The position numbers and the translations under genes are program-made. The notes beneath the pieces were generated by a model. The model ran no database searches, had not been told where the DNA came from, and saw nothing but the letters and a program-made list of their open reading frames with translations. DNA of 10,268 nt from Clostridiales bacterium (GTDB taxonomy: Bacteria > Bacillota > Clostridia > Oscillospirales > Acutalibacteraceae), in the NCBI GenBank assembly GCA_019421725.1, contig JAHZES010000065.1, forward strand, positions 1-10,268, read 5' to 3'. Position 1 is the stretch's first letter. The number at the start of each line of letters is the position of its first letter. Of this stretch, positions 1 through 6,105 are shown piece after piece.

Positions 1-1302
1 CAGACCTATGGCGGAGACGCGATCCGCTGGTATTTTTACACGAACCCCGCGCCGTGGCTGCCGAACCGCTTCCACGGAAAGGCCGTGATTGAGGGGCAGC
101 GCAAATTTATGGGCACCCTTTGGAACACCTATGCATTCTTCGTGCTTTACGCCAACATCGACCAGTTCGACGCTACAAAGTATACGTTCGATGAGAGCAG
201 CCTGACGGTGATGGATAAATGGCTGCTTTCCCGACTGAACACAATGGTGGGCGAAGTGGATCGGAATCTTGCGGATTACCGCATCCCGGAAGCCGCGAGA
301 GCTCTGCAGGATTTTGTGGATGAGATGAGCAACTGGTATGTCCGCCGCGGCCGTTCGCGTTTCTGGGCAAAGGGAATGGAGCCGGACAAGATCAATGCGT
401 ACCTGACGCTTTATACTGCGCTGGTGACTACCGCAAAGGCCGCTGCGCCGATGATCCCGTTTATGGCGGAGGATATTTACCGCAATCTGGTTTGTTCGAT
501 CGATCACTCTGCACCGGAAAGCGTGCATCTGTGCGATTTCCCGAAGGTGGACGAAGGCCGTATCGATAAGACGCTGGAAGCCAATATGGAAACCGTGCTG
601 AAGATCGTGACCCTTGGCCGCGCGGCGCGCAACGGCGCGAACCTGAAAAACCGCCAGCCGCTTTCCGAGATGATCGTTAAGGCCGGCGAAGCGCTGCCGG
701 AATATTACGTTGAAGTCATCGAGGATGAGCTCAACGTGAAGAAGGTCGAGTTTGCGGAAGACGTGGAAAACCTGGTTTCCTATTCGTTTAAGCCGCAGCT
801 GAAAACGCTGGGGCCGAAGTTTGGCAAGCAGCTTGGCGAAATCCGTACGCAGCTTGCTGCGCTGGACGGCTCCGCGGCCAAAAAGGAGCTGGATGCAAAC
901 GGGTTCGTTACGCTGCACCTTTCCACCGGGGATGCGCAGCTTTCTGCCGACGATCTGTTGATCGAGGCAAAGCAGAAGGAGGGCTACTTCACGCTCAACG
1001 AGGGCGGCGTGACCGTTGCGCTCTGCACAACGCTGACTCCGGAGCTTATCCGGGAGGGTTATCTGCGGGAGATCGTCAGCAAGCTGCAGACGATGCGTAA
1101 GGAAGCCGGGTTTGAGGTCACTGACCACATCAACGTCACTGTTTCCGGCAGCGAGACCATTCTTGCCGTTGTGGAGGAAAACAAGGCGTCTATTATGCAT
1201 GACGTACTGGCAGAAAGCCTTTGTGCCGCGGAACCGAAGGGGTATGTAAAGGAATGGGACCTCAACGGAGAAACCGCAACGCTTGGCGTGGAAAAAGCCT
1301 GA
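1..1302 (+). CDS. ileS: Isoleucyl-tRNA synthetase, type 2 (eukaryote-like), 3' part of gene
   Basis: Cytoplasmic class I enzyme that charges tRNA-Ile. The frame is open from base 1, so the gene starts outside the window; 433 C-terminal residues are present and end at TGA 1300-1302. The first visible residues (YGGDAIRWYFYTNPAPW) are the segment that normally follows the KMSKS loop, which is therefore just upstream. Next comes the helical anticodon-binding domain, with the characteristic WLLSRLN and NWYVRRGRSRFW motifs. The C-terminus carries the TPELIREGYLREIV...RKEAGFEVTD signature of the long IleS2 form (about 1,030-1,050 residues in the family). There is no C-terminal CxxC zinc cluster, as expected for type 2 and unlike type 1. 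Type-2 enzymes are known for low sensitivity to mupirocin; whether this one is insensitive is inference. The gene ends in its own terminator and is not linked to the next genes. Confidence 0.96.
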   Translation, partial: QTYGGDAIRWYFYTNPAPWLPNRFHGKAVIEGQRKFMGTLWNTYAFFVLYANIDQFDATKYTFDESSLTVMDKWLLSRLNTMVGEVDRNLADYRIPEAARALQDFVDEMSNWYVRRGRSRFWAKGMEPDKINAYLTLYTALVTTAKAAAPMIPFMAEDIYRNLVCSIDHSAPESVHLCDFPKVDEGRIDKTLEANMETVLKIVTLGRAARNGANLKNRQPLSEMIVKAGEALPEYYVEVIEDELNVKKVEFAEDVENLVSYSFKPQLKTLGPKFGKQLGEIRTQLAALDGSAAKKELDANGFVTLHLSTGDAQLSADDLLIEAKQKEGYFTLNEGGVTVALCTTLTPELIREGYLREIVSKLQTMRKEAGFEVTDHINVTVSGSETILAVVEENKASIMHDVLAESLCAAEPKGYVKEWDLNGETATLGVEKA

Positions 1303-1339
1303 TTGCTTTTTTACAGAATCAAAACAGAATTTAAATCGG

Positions 1340-1372
1340 AGCCGGTGCATATGAAAGTGCGCCGGCTTTTTT
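1340..1372 (+). terminator. Intrinsic terminator of ileS
   Basis: A 9-bp stem pairs AGCCGGTGC (1340-1348) with GCGCCGGCT (1359-1367), with one G-U pair and a 10-base loop. It runs directly into a T tract (1367-1372). It begins 37 bases after the ileS stop codon, so it should separate ileS from the genes that follow. Confidence 0.9.
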
Positions 1373-1422
1373 ACACAAGGCACAGAATATAAAATAGAAT
1401 CAACACTTGATAAAAACATTGG

Positions 1423-1451
1423 TTGATTTTCGAAGAGAACGGGAGTATAAT
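1423..1451 (+). promoter_or_regulatory. Sigma-A promoter of the exported-protein cluster
   Basis: TTGATT (1423-1428) is followed by a 17-base spacer and a perfect TATAAT (1446-1451). The surroundings are AT-rich. Transcription would start near 1458, giving a leader of about 105 bases before the gene at 1563. It lies downstream of the ileS terminator, so it is the evident start of a new transcription unit. Confidence 0.8.
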
Positions 1452-1471
1452 CAAATTATAAAAATGTAAAA

Positions 1472-1492
1472 ATTTTTCTCATAAAGAAAAAT
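1472..1492 (+). other. AT-rich hairpin in the leader of the exported-protein cluster
   Basis: A perfect 8-bp inverted repeat, ATTTTTCT (1472-1479) and AGAAAAAT (1485-1492), flanks a 5-base loop. It starts about 14 bases after the inferred transcription start. All but two pairs are A-T, so the hairpin is weak. It could protect the 5' end of the message or mark a DNA-binding site. No T tract follows, so it is not a terminator. I recognise no riboswitch class in this leader. Confidence 0.35.
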
Positions 1493-1562
1493 CATGACCG
1501 TTTTCAAAGTTTTTTCTGTAACGCAAATAAACTGACGGCTGAAGGCGGAGGTGGGTTTTGCT

Positions 1563-2087
1563 ATGGAGCGGCGTCAAAAATTGGTTTCAATTTTCCGCGG
1601 CAGACGAACGACGCGCACGCTTGTTTTTGCTTTGACGTTTTTGATATTGCTTTTTCTGGTTTATGCCGCTGTTCCGAAGTATTCTCAACCGGAGTATGAG
1701 GTTGAGAATTATGCTGAATTTTCCGAGACACTCTCGGGGCATTCTGCCTGCGTGGTTCCTCCCGCAACATTATTTTTAAATGCTGACCCAGACTATCACA
1801 TCTACCTGAAAACGAGATTCCGTTTTTTTAACCGGATCACAGGTTATAGGGCCGTGTTTTACAACAAAGATTTCGAGGAGCCTCCCGGGGTGGTGGATTG
1901 CAAACAAATTTCCGCGTTTCCCGGTGTTCTTTTGCCGATACAGCCGACAGAAACGTACAAAGGGATTGGTATTGAGGTTTCTCGGAACAGCGCCTGTTTC
2001 GAGATCGGTGATTACAGGTATACCGTTGATTGCGGCGCGGGTTCCCGGGAAATAGCCTATGTGCTGATTGGCAGCTCGGCCGGTTAA
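1563..2087 (+). CDS. Hypothetical single-pass membrane-anchored protein
   Basis: A 174-residue protein that I do not recognise. The positively charged N-terminus (MERRQKLVSIFRGRRTTR) is followed by one hydrophobic segment (about residues 20-36). By the positive-inside rule, the remaining ~135 residues lie outside the cell. The outer part is rich in aromatic residues and beta-prone, with four cysteines (C63, C113, C145, C157) that could form disulphides. The ATG at 1563 is chosen over the in-frame GTG at 1551 because that GTG overlaps the Shine-Dalgarno sequence GGAGGT (1547-1552), which lies 10 bases before the ATG. It is the first gene after the promoter at 1423-1451. Its base composition looks lower in GC than ileS. 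Function unknown; envelope location is inferred from the membrane segment. Confidence 0.75.
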   Translation: MERRQKLVSIFRGRRTTRTLVFALTFLILLFLVYAAVPKYSQPEYEVENYAEFSETLSGHSACVVPPATLFLNADPDYHIYLKTRFRFFNRITGYRAVFYNKDFEEPPGVVDCKQISAFPGVLLPIQPTETYKGIGIEVSRNSACFEIGDYRYTVDCGAGSREIAYVLIGSSAG

Positions 2088-2094
2088 AGCGGCG

Positions 2095-2113
2095 GCAGCT
2101 CTTCGGGGGCTGC
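2095..2113 (+). other. GC-rich intergenic hairpin without T tract
   Basis: GCAGCTC (2095-2101) and GGGCTGC (2107-2113) form a 7-bp stem with one G-U pair and a TTCGG loop, 7 bases after the stop codon of the preceding gene. The following bases are GGCCCAAGG, so no U-run follows and classical intrinsic termination is unlikely. It may act as an mRNA 3'-end stabiliser or processing site between the first two genes of the cluster. This is inference only. Confidence 0.35.
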
Positions 2114-2151
2114 GGCCCAAGGAAAGGACGGTGCTTCTAATGCAGTAAAAA

Positions 2152-2304
2152 TTGTGTTCGCGGCAAAGGAGGGTCAACGGTCTGCTCTCCAGCCCGAATA
2201 TAGCAGGGTTCAGTATCGTTTTTTCGCCGAATCAGACTATTGTCAGAGAAATAACAGAGACATTCGACACCAATGATGCTTTAGGGGGAGTAAAAAATGA
2301 ATAA
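2152..2304 (+). pseudogene. Short protein-like open stretch, possible missed small gene or decayed gene remnant
   Basis: The 209-base gap between two genes of the cluster holds an uninterrupted frame ending at TAA 2302-2304. From 2182 it reads as a protein-like stretch of about 40 residues (LLSSPNIAGFSIVFSPNQ, then a segment rich in E, T, D and N). A strong Shine-Dalgarno sequence, AAAGGAGGG (2165-2173), lies just upstream, but no ATG, GTG or TTG follows at the right distance. Only a CTG (2182) does. The sole conventional start in frame is TTG 2152, upstream of that site and without its own. The end overlaps the start of the next gene (ATG 2297) by 8 bases, which would allow translational coupling. 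It could be the C-terminal remnant of a lost cluster member, a small gene using CTG, or chance. It shows no similarity that I recognise. Confidence 0.35.
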
Positions 2305-2815
2305 GCGCACAGTTATTCGGGTTCTGTCGGTCGTTGCGGTGCTTGCAGTTGGCTTTGGACTATTTCAATATGCCAGATGGATTTGGGGATATACTCTGAT
2401 TCAGAAATATACGTTTATGAACGCGACGCTGGTTTCCAAAGAAGAGACCGAGCCAACCTCGCGGAAGCCGTACCGGAATCGGATCACTTTTACACAGGAG
2501 GAGAAGCCCATATTGGCATACTGGATAGCTGACCCGACGGCTAACGAACGGCAATGCCCAAAGGAATATACGGTTGCGCTCCCGGAGGATTTGGAATGTG
2601 TTTTTAGCCTGTTGGAGCCGGGAAAAAGCTATGAGATTAATTTGGTCATGCGGGTGCCGAACCCGGAGGTGAAAAACCTGCCGCTGATAGAAGGGGCACT
2701 AATAGAAGGGTCTCGGGATCGGGAGCCGTTTGATTATTATGCGATTTTGTCAGACCCGACGATGTACCGGGAATATATCCGGGTCGAATCCGTTTCCGCC
2801 CGGCCTGCAGACTGA
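2297..2815 (+). CDS. Hypothetical membrane-anchored protein with N-terminal signal anchor
   Basis: A 172-residue protein of unrecognised family. A short basic start (MNKRTVIR) is followed by one hydrophobic segment (about residues 7-24) with no cysteine lipobox, so it is probably a signal anchor with about 145 residues outside. The outer part contains a possible beta-strand series and a local duplication, LIEGA-LIEGS, near residues 130-139. The Shine-Dalgarno AGGGGGAG ends 7 bases before the ATG and lies inside the tail of the short open stretch described at 2152-2304. The same order (signal anchor, then a small outer domain) recurs in its cluster neighbours, but I see no obvious sequence identity with them beyond the MNKR start shared with the lipoprotein at 3531. 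Function unknown. Confidence 0.75.
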   Translation: MNKRTVIRVLSVVAVLAVGFGLFQYARWIWGYTLIQKYTFMNATLVSKEETEPTSRKPYRNRITFTQEEKPILAYWIADPTANERQCPKEYTVALPEDLECVFSLLEPGKSYEINLVMRVPNPEVKNLPLIEGALIEGSRDREPFDYYAILSDPTMYREYIRVESVSARPAD

Positions 2816-2894
2816 ACAGGAAAAGCAGAAATCCCCTCCCGGTTCCGAGCCGGCATTTATCGGCTGATCACGAAGATAAAGGAGAGCTGCAAAA

Positions 2895-3512
2895 ATGAGA
2901 GTATCGGTCAAACGGAAGCCTTTATCGGGTATCGTAGAATCCGGCATGAAAGGGGAGCTTGGAATCATGGACCAGCGTCAAAAGTCGAAATCCAAACGGG
3001 TGCTTCTTATCGCTGCGGCAGTGCTGGGTGTTTGCCTGCTCATCGGAGCGGGGATGTTGTATCGGGGCGGCAGGGCAAAGGCGGCGCTTGAAAACGACCT
3101 TGCGCGCATCACGGTGGAGAATGTGACCTTCGTAAGCATGTCGTACGCCGATACGCCGAGCTACGCATCCTACGGAACGCAGGACGCAGAGCAGATGGAA
3201 GAAGCGATCGGCTGGATCAAAAACGCCGGGTTTCACGAAACCTTTTCTGTTCCGGTCGACAGATATGACTGGTTTTTCTATGATTGGTTTCCCGAGCTGC
3301 GGCCGGTCGGCTGGTACCAGCCCTGCTATACCTTTACCCTGAGCGACGGCAGCAAGCTTCATTTTTACCTTGATGATCAGGATTGCATCAAGTACAACGG
3401 CTGGATCTACCGTGTCGACGATACCGGGCTTGCCGCCAAGTTCCGTTCGCTTTACGATTCCGTGAAGGAAAATGCGCAGACGTATCCGCATCAGCCTATA
3501 AAAGCCAATTAA
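2895..3512 (+). CDS. Hypothetical membrane-anchored exported protein
   Basis: A 205-residue protein of unrecognised family. A basic region precedes one hydrophobic segment (about residues 35-56), and the rest is probably extracellular. The outer domain is rich in aromatics (RYDWFFYDWFPELRPVGWYQ, residues 123-142). It then has a beta-like stretch (YTFTLSDGSKLHFYLDDQ) and a helical C-terminus. Two starts are plausible: ATG 2895, with AAAGGAG 10 bases upstream, and ATG 2967, with AAGGGGAG 10 bases upstream. The latter would give a 181-residue protein with a shorter, more typical signal-anchor N-terminus. I keep 2895 for its better ribosome binding site but am unsure. It lies 79 bases after the previous gene and 18 bases before the next, consistent with one operon. 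Confidence 0.75.
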   Translation: MRVSVKRKPLSGIVESGMKGELGIMDQRQKSKSKRVLLIAAAVLGVCLLIGAGMLYRGGRAKAALENDLARITVENVTFVSMSYADTPSYASYGTQDAEQMEEAIGWIKNAGFHETFSVPVDRYDWFFYDWFPELRPVGWYQPCYTFTLSDGSKLHFYLDDQDCIKYNGWIYRVDDTGLAAKFRSLYDSVKENAQTYPHQPIKAN

Positions 3513-3530
3513 TCTAGGGAGTGAGGTTTC

Positions 3531-4208
3531 ATGAACAAAAGAAAACACATGAAAAGAACGCTGTTGTCGCTGCTGGCGGTCCTGCTGACCGCGACCCTTT
3601 TCTTTGCCTGCAGCGGAGGGTCGGCGTCAAACGCCAAGTGGGAAAAGCTGAAGTCCGAATTCAAGGATAACGGAAAAAACGAGCCGTATTCCCAACAGGT
3701 ACCGCTGGATCAAATGGATTTCAGCACCTATGACCAGTACCTCCCCGATGCGGTTGCGGCGATCAAGAACGACCTGCAGCGCAGCGTCGAGCTTCCGGCC
3801 GACGTGAATTACTACGCTTCGCCGGATGACGGCGCAAAGCCGGTGCTGACGCTGAAAAAGGGAACGACGGTCTTTATTACCTGTGAGGATGGCATGCCGT
3901 ATAACACGATGTACGGCCTGACGTGCTTCCCGGATTATAAAAAAGGATGGAGATACGGCAATCCGTTCGTGACGGATGATTTTACTTACGAGGATGCGCT
4001 TGCCATGTCGGAGCGCTATTATGTAAAGACCTCGGAGCTGGAGCAGGTCGCCGCGGCGTATTATAAAGCCAACGAAAAAGCGTTTCAGCAGGAGCAGACG
4101 TCGGAGCAGTATGTAACAGGGGTCATCCAGACGAAGGATCTGTTCCTTTATACCGGAGGGGTGTTCTGTTCGCCGGAATTTGCAGGATTCTTCGGAACGG
4201 ATTACTGA
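3531..4208 (+). CDS. Hypothetical lipoprotein
   Basis: A 225-residue protein with a basic start (MNKRKHMKR), a hydrophobic core and a putative lipobox, FFAC at C27, followed by SGGSAS as a flexible tether. Phenylalanines at -3 and -2 make the lipobox imperfect, but the C-S-G-G context supports a lipid-anchored surface protein. The mature part has a helical start (residues 36-82). A beta-rich stretch follows (about 90-145, including VLTLKKGTTVFIT and KKGWRYGNP), reminiscent of bacterial SH3-like folds. This is a weak resemblance, not an assignment. The start is supported by GGGAGTGAGG (3518-3527) just upstream. It is the last gene of the cluster, 18 bases after its neighbour, and is followed by a bidirectional terminator. 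Function unknown. Confidence 0.78.
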   Translation: MNKRKHMKRTLLSLLAVLLTATLFFACSGGSASNAKWEKLKSEFKDNGKNEPYSQQVPLDQMDFSTYDQYLPDAVAAIKNDLQRSVELPADVNYYASPDDGAKPVLTLKKGTTVFITCEDGMPYNTMYGLTCFPDYKKGWRYGNPFVTDDFTYEDALAMSERYYVKTSELEQVAAAYYKANEKAFQQEQTSEQYVTGVIQTKDLFLYTGGVFCSPEFAGFFGTDY

Positions 4209-4253
4209 TTTGAAAGGCGAGCTGCAGGCGCCGCGGTAAACAAAAGCAAAAGT

Positions 4254-4301
4254 AAAAGGAACCGCACCGACTCTGCGTCTGCAGAGCGTGCGGTTCCTTT
4301 T
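4254..4301. terminator. Bidirectional intrinsic terminator between convergent transcription units
   Basis: A perfect 14-bp inverted repeat pairs 4254-4267 (AAAAGGAACCGCAC) with 4288-4301. A second perfect 6-bp stem sits inside it (CTCTGC 4271-4276 with GCAGAG 4281-4286, loop GTCT). The outer arms begin in A and end in T runs, so a U-tract hairpin forms on either strand. The minus-strand copy has the longer T-rich tail (TTTT-A-CTTTT). It sits 45 bases after the lipoprotein gene and 32 bases after the stop of the convergent amidohydrolase gene, and should end both transcripts. Confidence 0.92.
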
Positions 4302-4333
4302 CGGTTTCGGCAAGGGCGAAAACCCGTTCCGGC

Positions 4334-5098
4334 TTACCCGGCAAAAAAGGTCTCGGCGTTTTCGGCGTAAATCTTCCGTTCGGCCTGCTCGCTCAGGCCG
4401 GCTTCCTCCAGATTCATGACCTGTGTCTTCATCACATAAAACGGATACGAACTGCCGAAAAGCAGGTGGTCTTCCCCAATGGCGGCCGCCGTGGCGGGCA
4501 TATTGCCGACGGCGATCTTAAAGAGCGAGGTTTCAAAATAAACGTTCGGGAGCTTTCTGGTGGCTTCGGAAATTCCGACCGCTTCCCCCGCGGCAAATCC
4601 GCAGAACAGGATCCGAACGTCCGGCATGGCCTTTGCCATTGCCAAAAACTCCTCGTTGCCCGGTTCGCGCGGCAGCATCAGGTAGTTCAGGCGCGTATCC
4701 TCAATGCGGCGCGCCACATAAAGCGGAAGATTGTGCCGCCGCAGAACCTGATGCAGCGTTTCCATGCAGGGGTCGGTGAGCGAATAGCCGTGGTAGCAGG
4801 GGACGATCTTTACCGCGGCGACGTCAAAGCGCTCCACGGCCTCGTCGATCATTTCGTCAAATGCGGGCAGCGTCGGGTTCACGGTGATCACCTGGCGGTA
4901 GCCGGTTCCCTTAAGCGCAAGCGCAAGCTGCTCCTCGCTTTCCATCGGATCCTGATAAAAAATGCTTTCCAGCGAAGCGACACAGCCGCCGGTAATGCCG
5001 TAACGCGCGTGCATTGCCTGCACGTCGGCGATTGTATTGTGAGAGATTCGGCGGAACGGCCAGCTGCCCCACAGAGCGCACACATCTGTCTTTTTCAT
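4334..5098 (-). CDS. Amidohydrolase-2-like TIM-barrel protein lacking metal ligands (probable pseudoenzyme)
   Basis: A 254-residue protein resembling the amidohydrolase-2 (PF04909-type) barrel and probably a distant paralogue of the gene just upstream. Shared landmarks include D-V-x-A near the N-terminus, a central VK (K97), an LLFG turn near residue 212 and the final A-E-N-A-x-x-x-F helix. The catalytic residues are gone. The N-terminal HxH becomes CALWGSWPF (C7). The strand carrying the next His reads LPLYVAR. The following AHIG-type motif is LFCGF (residues 164-168). The terminal GTD is GSS (S217). Metal-dependent hydrolysis is therefore unlikely. A structural, regulatory or substrate-binding partner role for the upstream enzyme is an inference. 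It begins 15 bases after the upstream stop, with GGGGGAG as ribosome binding site, so both are co-transcribed. The reading frame is intact, so it is not a decaying gene. Confidence 0.85.
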   Translation of the reverse strand: MKKTDVCALWGSWPFRRISHNTIADVQAMHARYGITGGCVASLESIFYQDPMESEEQLALALKGTGYRQVITVNPTLPAFDEMIDEAVERFDVAAVKIVPCYHGYSLTDPCMETLHQVLRRHNLPLYVARRIEDTRLNYLMLPREPGNEEFLAMAKAMPDVRILFCGFAAGEAVGISEATRKLPNVYFETSLFKIAVGNMPATAAAIGEDHLLFGSSYPFYVMKTQVMNLEEAGLSEQAERKIYAENAETFFAG

Positions 5099-5113
5099 TT
5101 TGCTTCTCCCCCT

Positions 5114-5851
5114 TTACAGCTTAAACAGCTTTTTCGCATTGCCGCTCAGGATCTGGGCCTTCTGCGCGTCGGTCAGGTCGGCCTCCAACACCTGCGAATA
5201 GCTGATCATGTAATCGATATCCGGCATGTCGGTGCCAAACAGAACGCGGTCGGCGCCGAGCATTTTTATGGCGTAGGGCAAATCGTCCGCGTGGTTGATG
5301 GAACCGGAAAAATCGGCGGAAACGTTCGGGCAGTTTTTCACGGGGCGAAGCTCACGCACGCAGTTTGCGCCAATGTGCGCCATCAGCAGCTTGGCCTCCG
5401 GGTAGCGGCGGGCAAGCCTGGCCACGTTTTCTCCCAGCGTTTCATACGGCAGCTGGTCGACCGCTTTGTAAAAGCAGTGGATCAGGATCGGAATATCGTA
5501 TTCGATGCATTTTTCCGCGATCGGATTGACAAGAGGGTCGTCACAAAAGGTGGAGGTCCAAAGCTTGACGCCGCAGAAGCCGCGGTCCTCCACGCAGGTG
5601 CGGAGCTCATCCAGTGCTTCGGGGTTGCGGGGGTTTAAGTAGCAGTAGCCCATGATCAGCTCCGGATGCTCCTTCATAAAGCCCCAGGTAAGCTCGTTAT
5701 CCGTCCGGATCTCCTCCTGAGACGGAACGTAGGTCTGCAGGGTGGAAATCATTACCTTGTCGACGCTGAACTGTTCTGCAACCTGCAGAATTTTCCGCTT
5801 GTCTTCCTCGGGGTGGGTGCCCCACAGATGTGCGTGTACATCAACGATCAT
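5114..5851 (-). CDS. Amidohydrolase family protein (amidohydrolase-2 / TIM-barrel metal hydrolase)
   Basis: A 245-residue cytoplasmic protein without signal peptide. It shows the amidohydrolase-2 pattern in order: HAH metal site (H6, H8), VKLW (K96), LIHCF (H125), MAHIG (H159) and the C-terminal FGTDMP (D208). This family includes metal-dependent hydrolases and decarboxylases such as ACMSD and gamma-resorcylate decarboxylase relatives. All ligands expected for an active enzyme are present, but the substrate cannot be deduced. The length is shorter than the ~280-330 residues common in the family. The ATG at 5851 is set by an excellent Shine-Dalgarno sequence (AGAGGTGAT, 7 bases before it). It is the first gene of a two-gene operon with a ligand-less paralogue, divergent from a YesM/YesN-type two-component system that may regulate it. 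Confidence 0.9.
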   Translation of the reverse strand: MIVDVHAHLWGTHPEEDKRKILQVAEQFSVDKVMISTLQTYVPSQEEIRTDNELTWGFMKEHPELIMGYCYLNPRNPEALDELRTCVEDRGFCGVKLWTSTFCDDPLVNPIAEKCIEYDIPILIHCFYKAVDQLPYETLGENVARLARRYPEAKLLMAHIGANCVRELRPVKNCPNVSADFSGSINHADDLPYAIKMLGADRVLFGTDMPDIDYMISYSQVLEADLTDAQKAQILSGNAKKLFKL

Positions 5852-5876
5852 GAAAAATCACCTCTGTTATCATTTA

Positions 5877-5894
5877 TGTAACTGTTTTGTTACA
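5877..5894. promoter_or_regulatory. Candidate operator: TGTAAC-N6-GTTACA dyad
   Basis: A perfect 6-bp inverted repeat, TGTAAC (5877-5882) and GTTACA (5889-5894), with a 6-base spacer. It lies just downstream of the nearer candidate promoter of the amidohydrolase operon and covers its inferred start site (about 5893). It is 26 bases upstream of the ATG. A dimeric repressor bound here would block initiation, or the repeat could fold as a small hairpin in the RNA leader. It does not fit the CcpA cre consensus. The binding protein is unknown. Confidence 0.45.
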
Positions 5895-5899
5895 CCCTT

Positions 5900-5928
5900 A
5901 TTTTATTGTCTTTCTGCGGGAAATTCAA
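5900..5928 (-). promoter_or_regulatory. Candidate promoter (proximal) of the amidohydrolase operon
   Basis: On the minus strand, TTGAAT (plus-strand 5923-5928) is followed by 17 bases and TAAAAT (5900-5905). This predicts a start near 5893 and a leader of about 42 bases. The -10 box matches consensus at 5 of 6 positions. Confidence 0.55.
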
Positions 5929-5930
5929 TT

Positions 5931-5959
5931 AATTTATCAATTTTTTTTGAAAACGTCAA
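5931..5959 (-). promoter_or_regulatory. Candidate promoter (distal) of the amidohydrolase operon
   Basis: On the minus strand, TTGACG (plus-strand 5954-5959) is followed by 17 bases and TAAATT (5931-5936). The -35 matches 5 of 6 consensus positions and the -10 matches 4 of 6. A start near 5924 is predicted. It lies immediately upstream of the proximal candidate, so either one or both may be used. Confidence 0.5.
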
Positions 5960-5998
5960 GTTCCAAACAGAATCCGCACAGGGAACGCCCCGGCGGGT

Positions 5999-6027
5999 TT
6001 GAATTTTGTTCAAGATCATGCTACAAT
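5999..6027 (+). promoter_or_regulatory. Sigma-A promoter with extended -10 for the two-component system
   Basis: TTGAAT (5999-6004), a 17-base spacer and TACAAT (6022-6027), with a TG at 6019-6020 that forms an extended -10 element. Transcription should start near 6034, leaving a leader of about 94 bases before the kinase start. This placement also argues against any kinase start codon upstream of about 6034. It is divergent from the amidohydrolase promoters 40-100 bases away. Confidence 0.7.
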
Positions 6028-6084
6028 GAAGCGGTGGTTTGGTGCGGACTGTTGTGCTGCGCCGGCCGAAGCTTGGAACACACC

Positions 6085-6105
6085 TTGCAAACGACGGATT
6101 TGCGG
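6085..6105 (+). other. Weak hairpin in the kinase mRNA leader
   Basis: TTGCAAA (6085-6091) can pair with TTTGCGG (6099-6105) in a 7-bp stem with two G-U pairs and a 7-base loop, just upstream of the kinase ribosome binding site (6112-6119). It could modulate translation, but it is short and may be chance. Confidence 0.2.

Noticed and set aside
1373..1562. A riboswitch or T-box in the leader of the exported-protein cluster
   Set aside because: Only one weak AT-rich hairpin is visible. There is no T-box sequence, no known aptamer core and no terminator/antiterminator pair.
2816..2894. Possible hairpins around CCGGTTCCGAGCCGG and AGCCG...CGGCT in a 79-base gap
   Set aside because: The stems are short (5-6 bp), mutually exclusive and not followed by a T tract, so I cannot support a terminator or regulatory RNA.
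4466..5638. A 390-codon plus-strand open frame across the amidohydrolase operon
   Set aside because: It is antisense to two well-supported genes with conserved motifs and good binding sites. Its translation is rich in His, Arg, Val and Gln, typical of a reverse-complement shadow, and it matches nothing recognisable.
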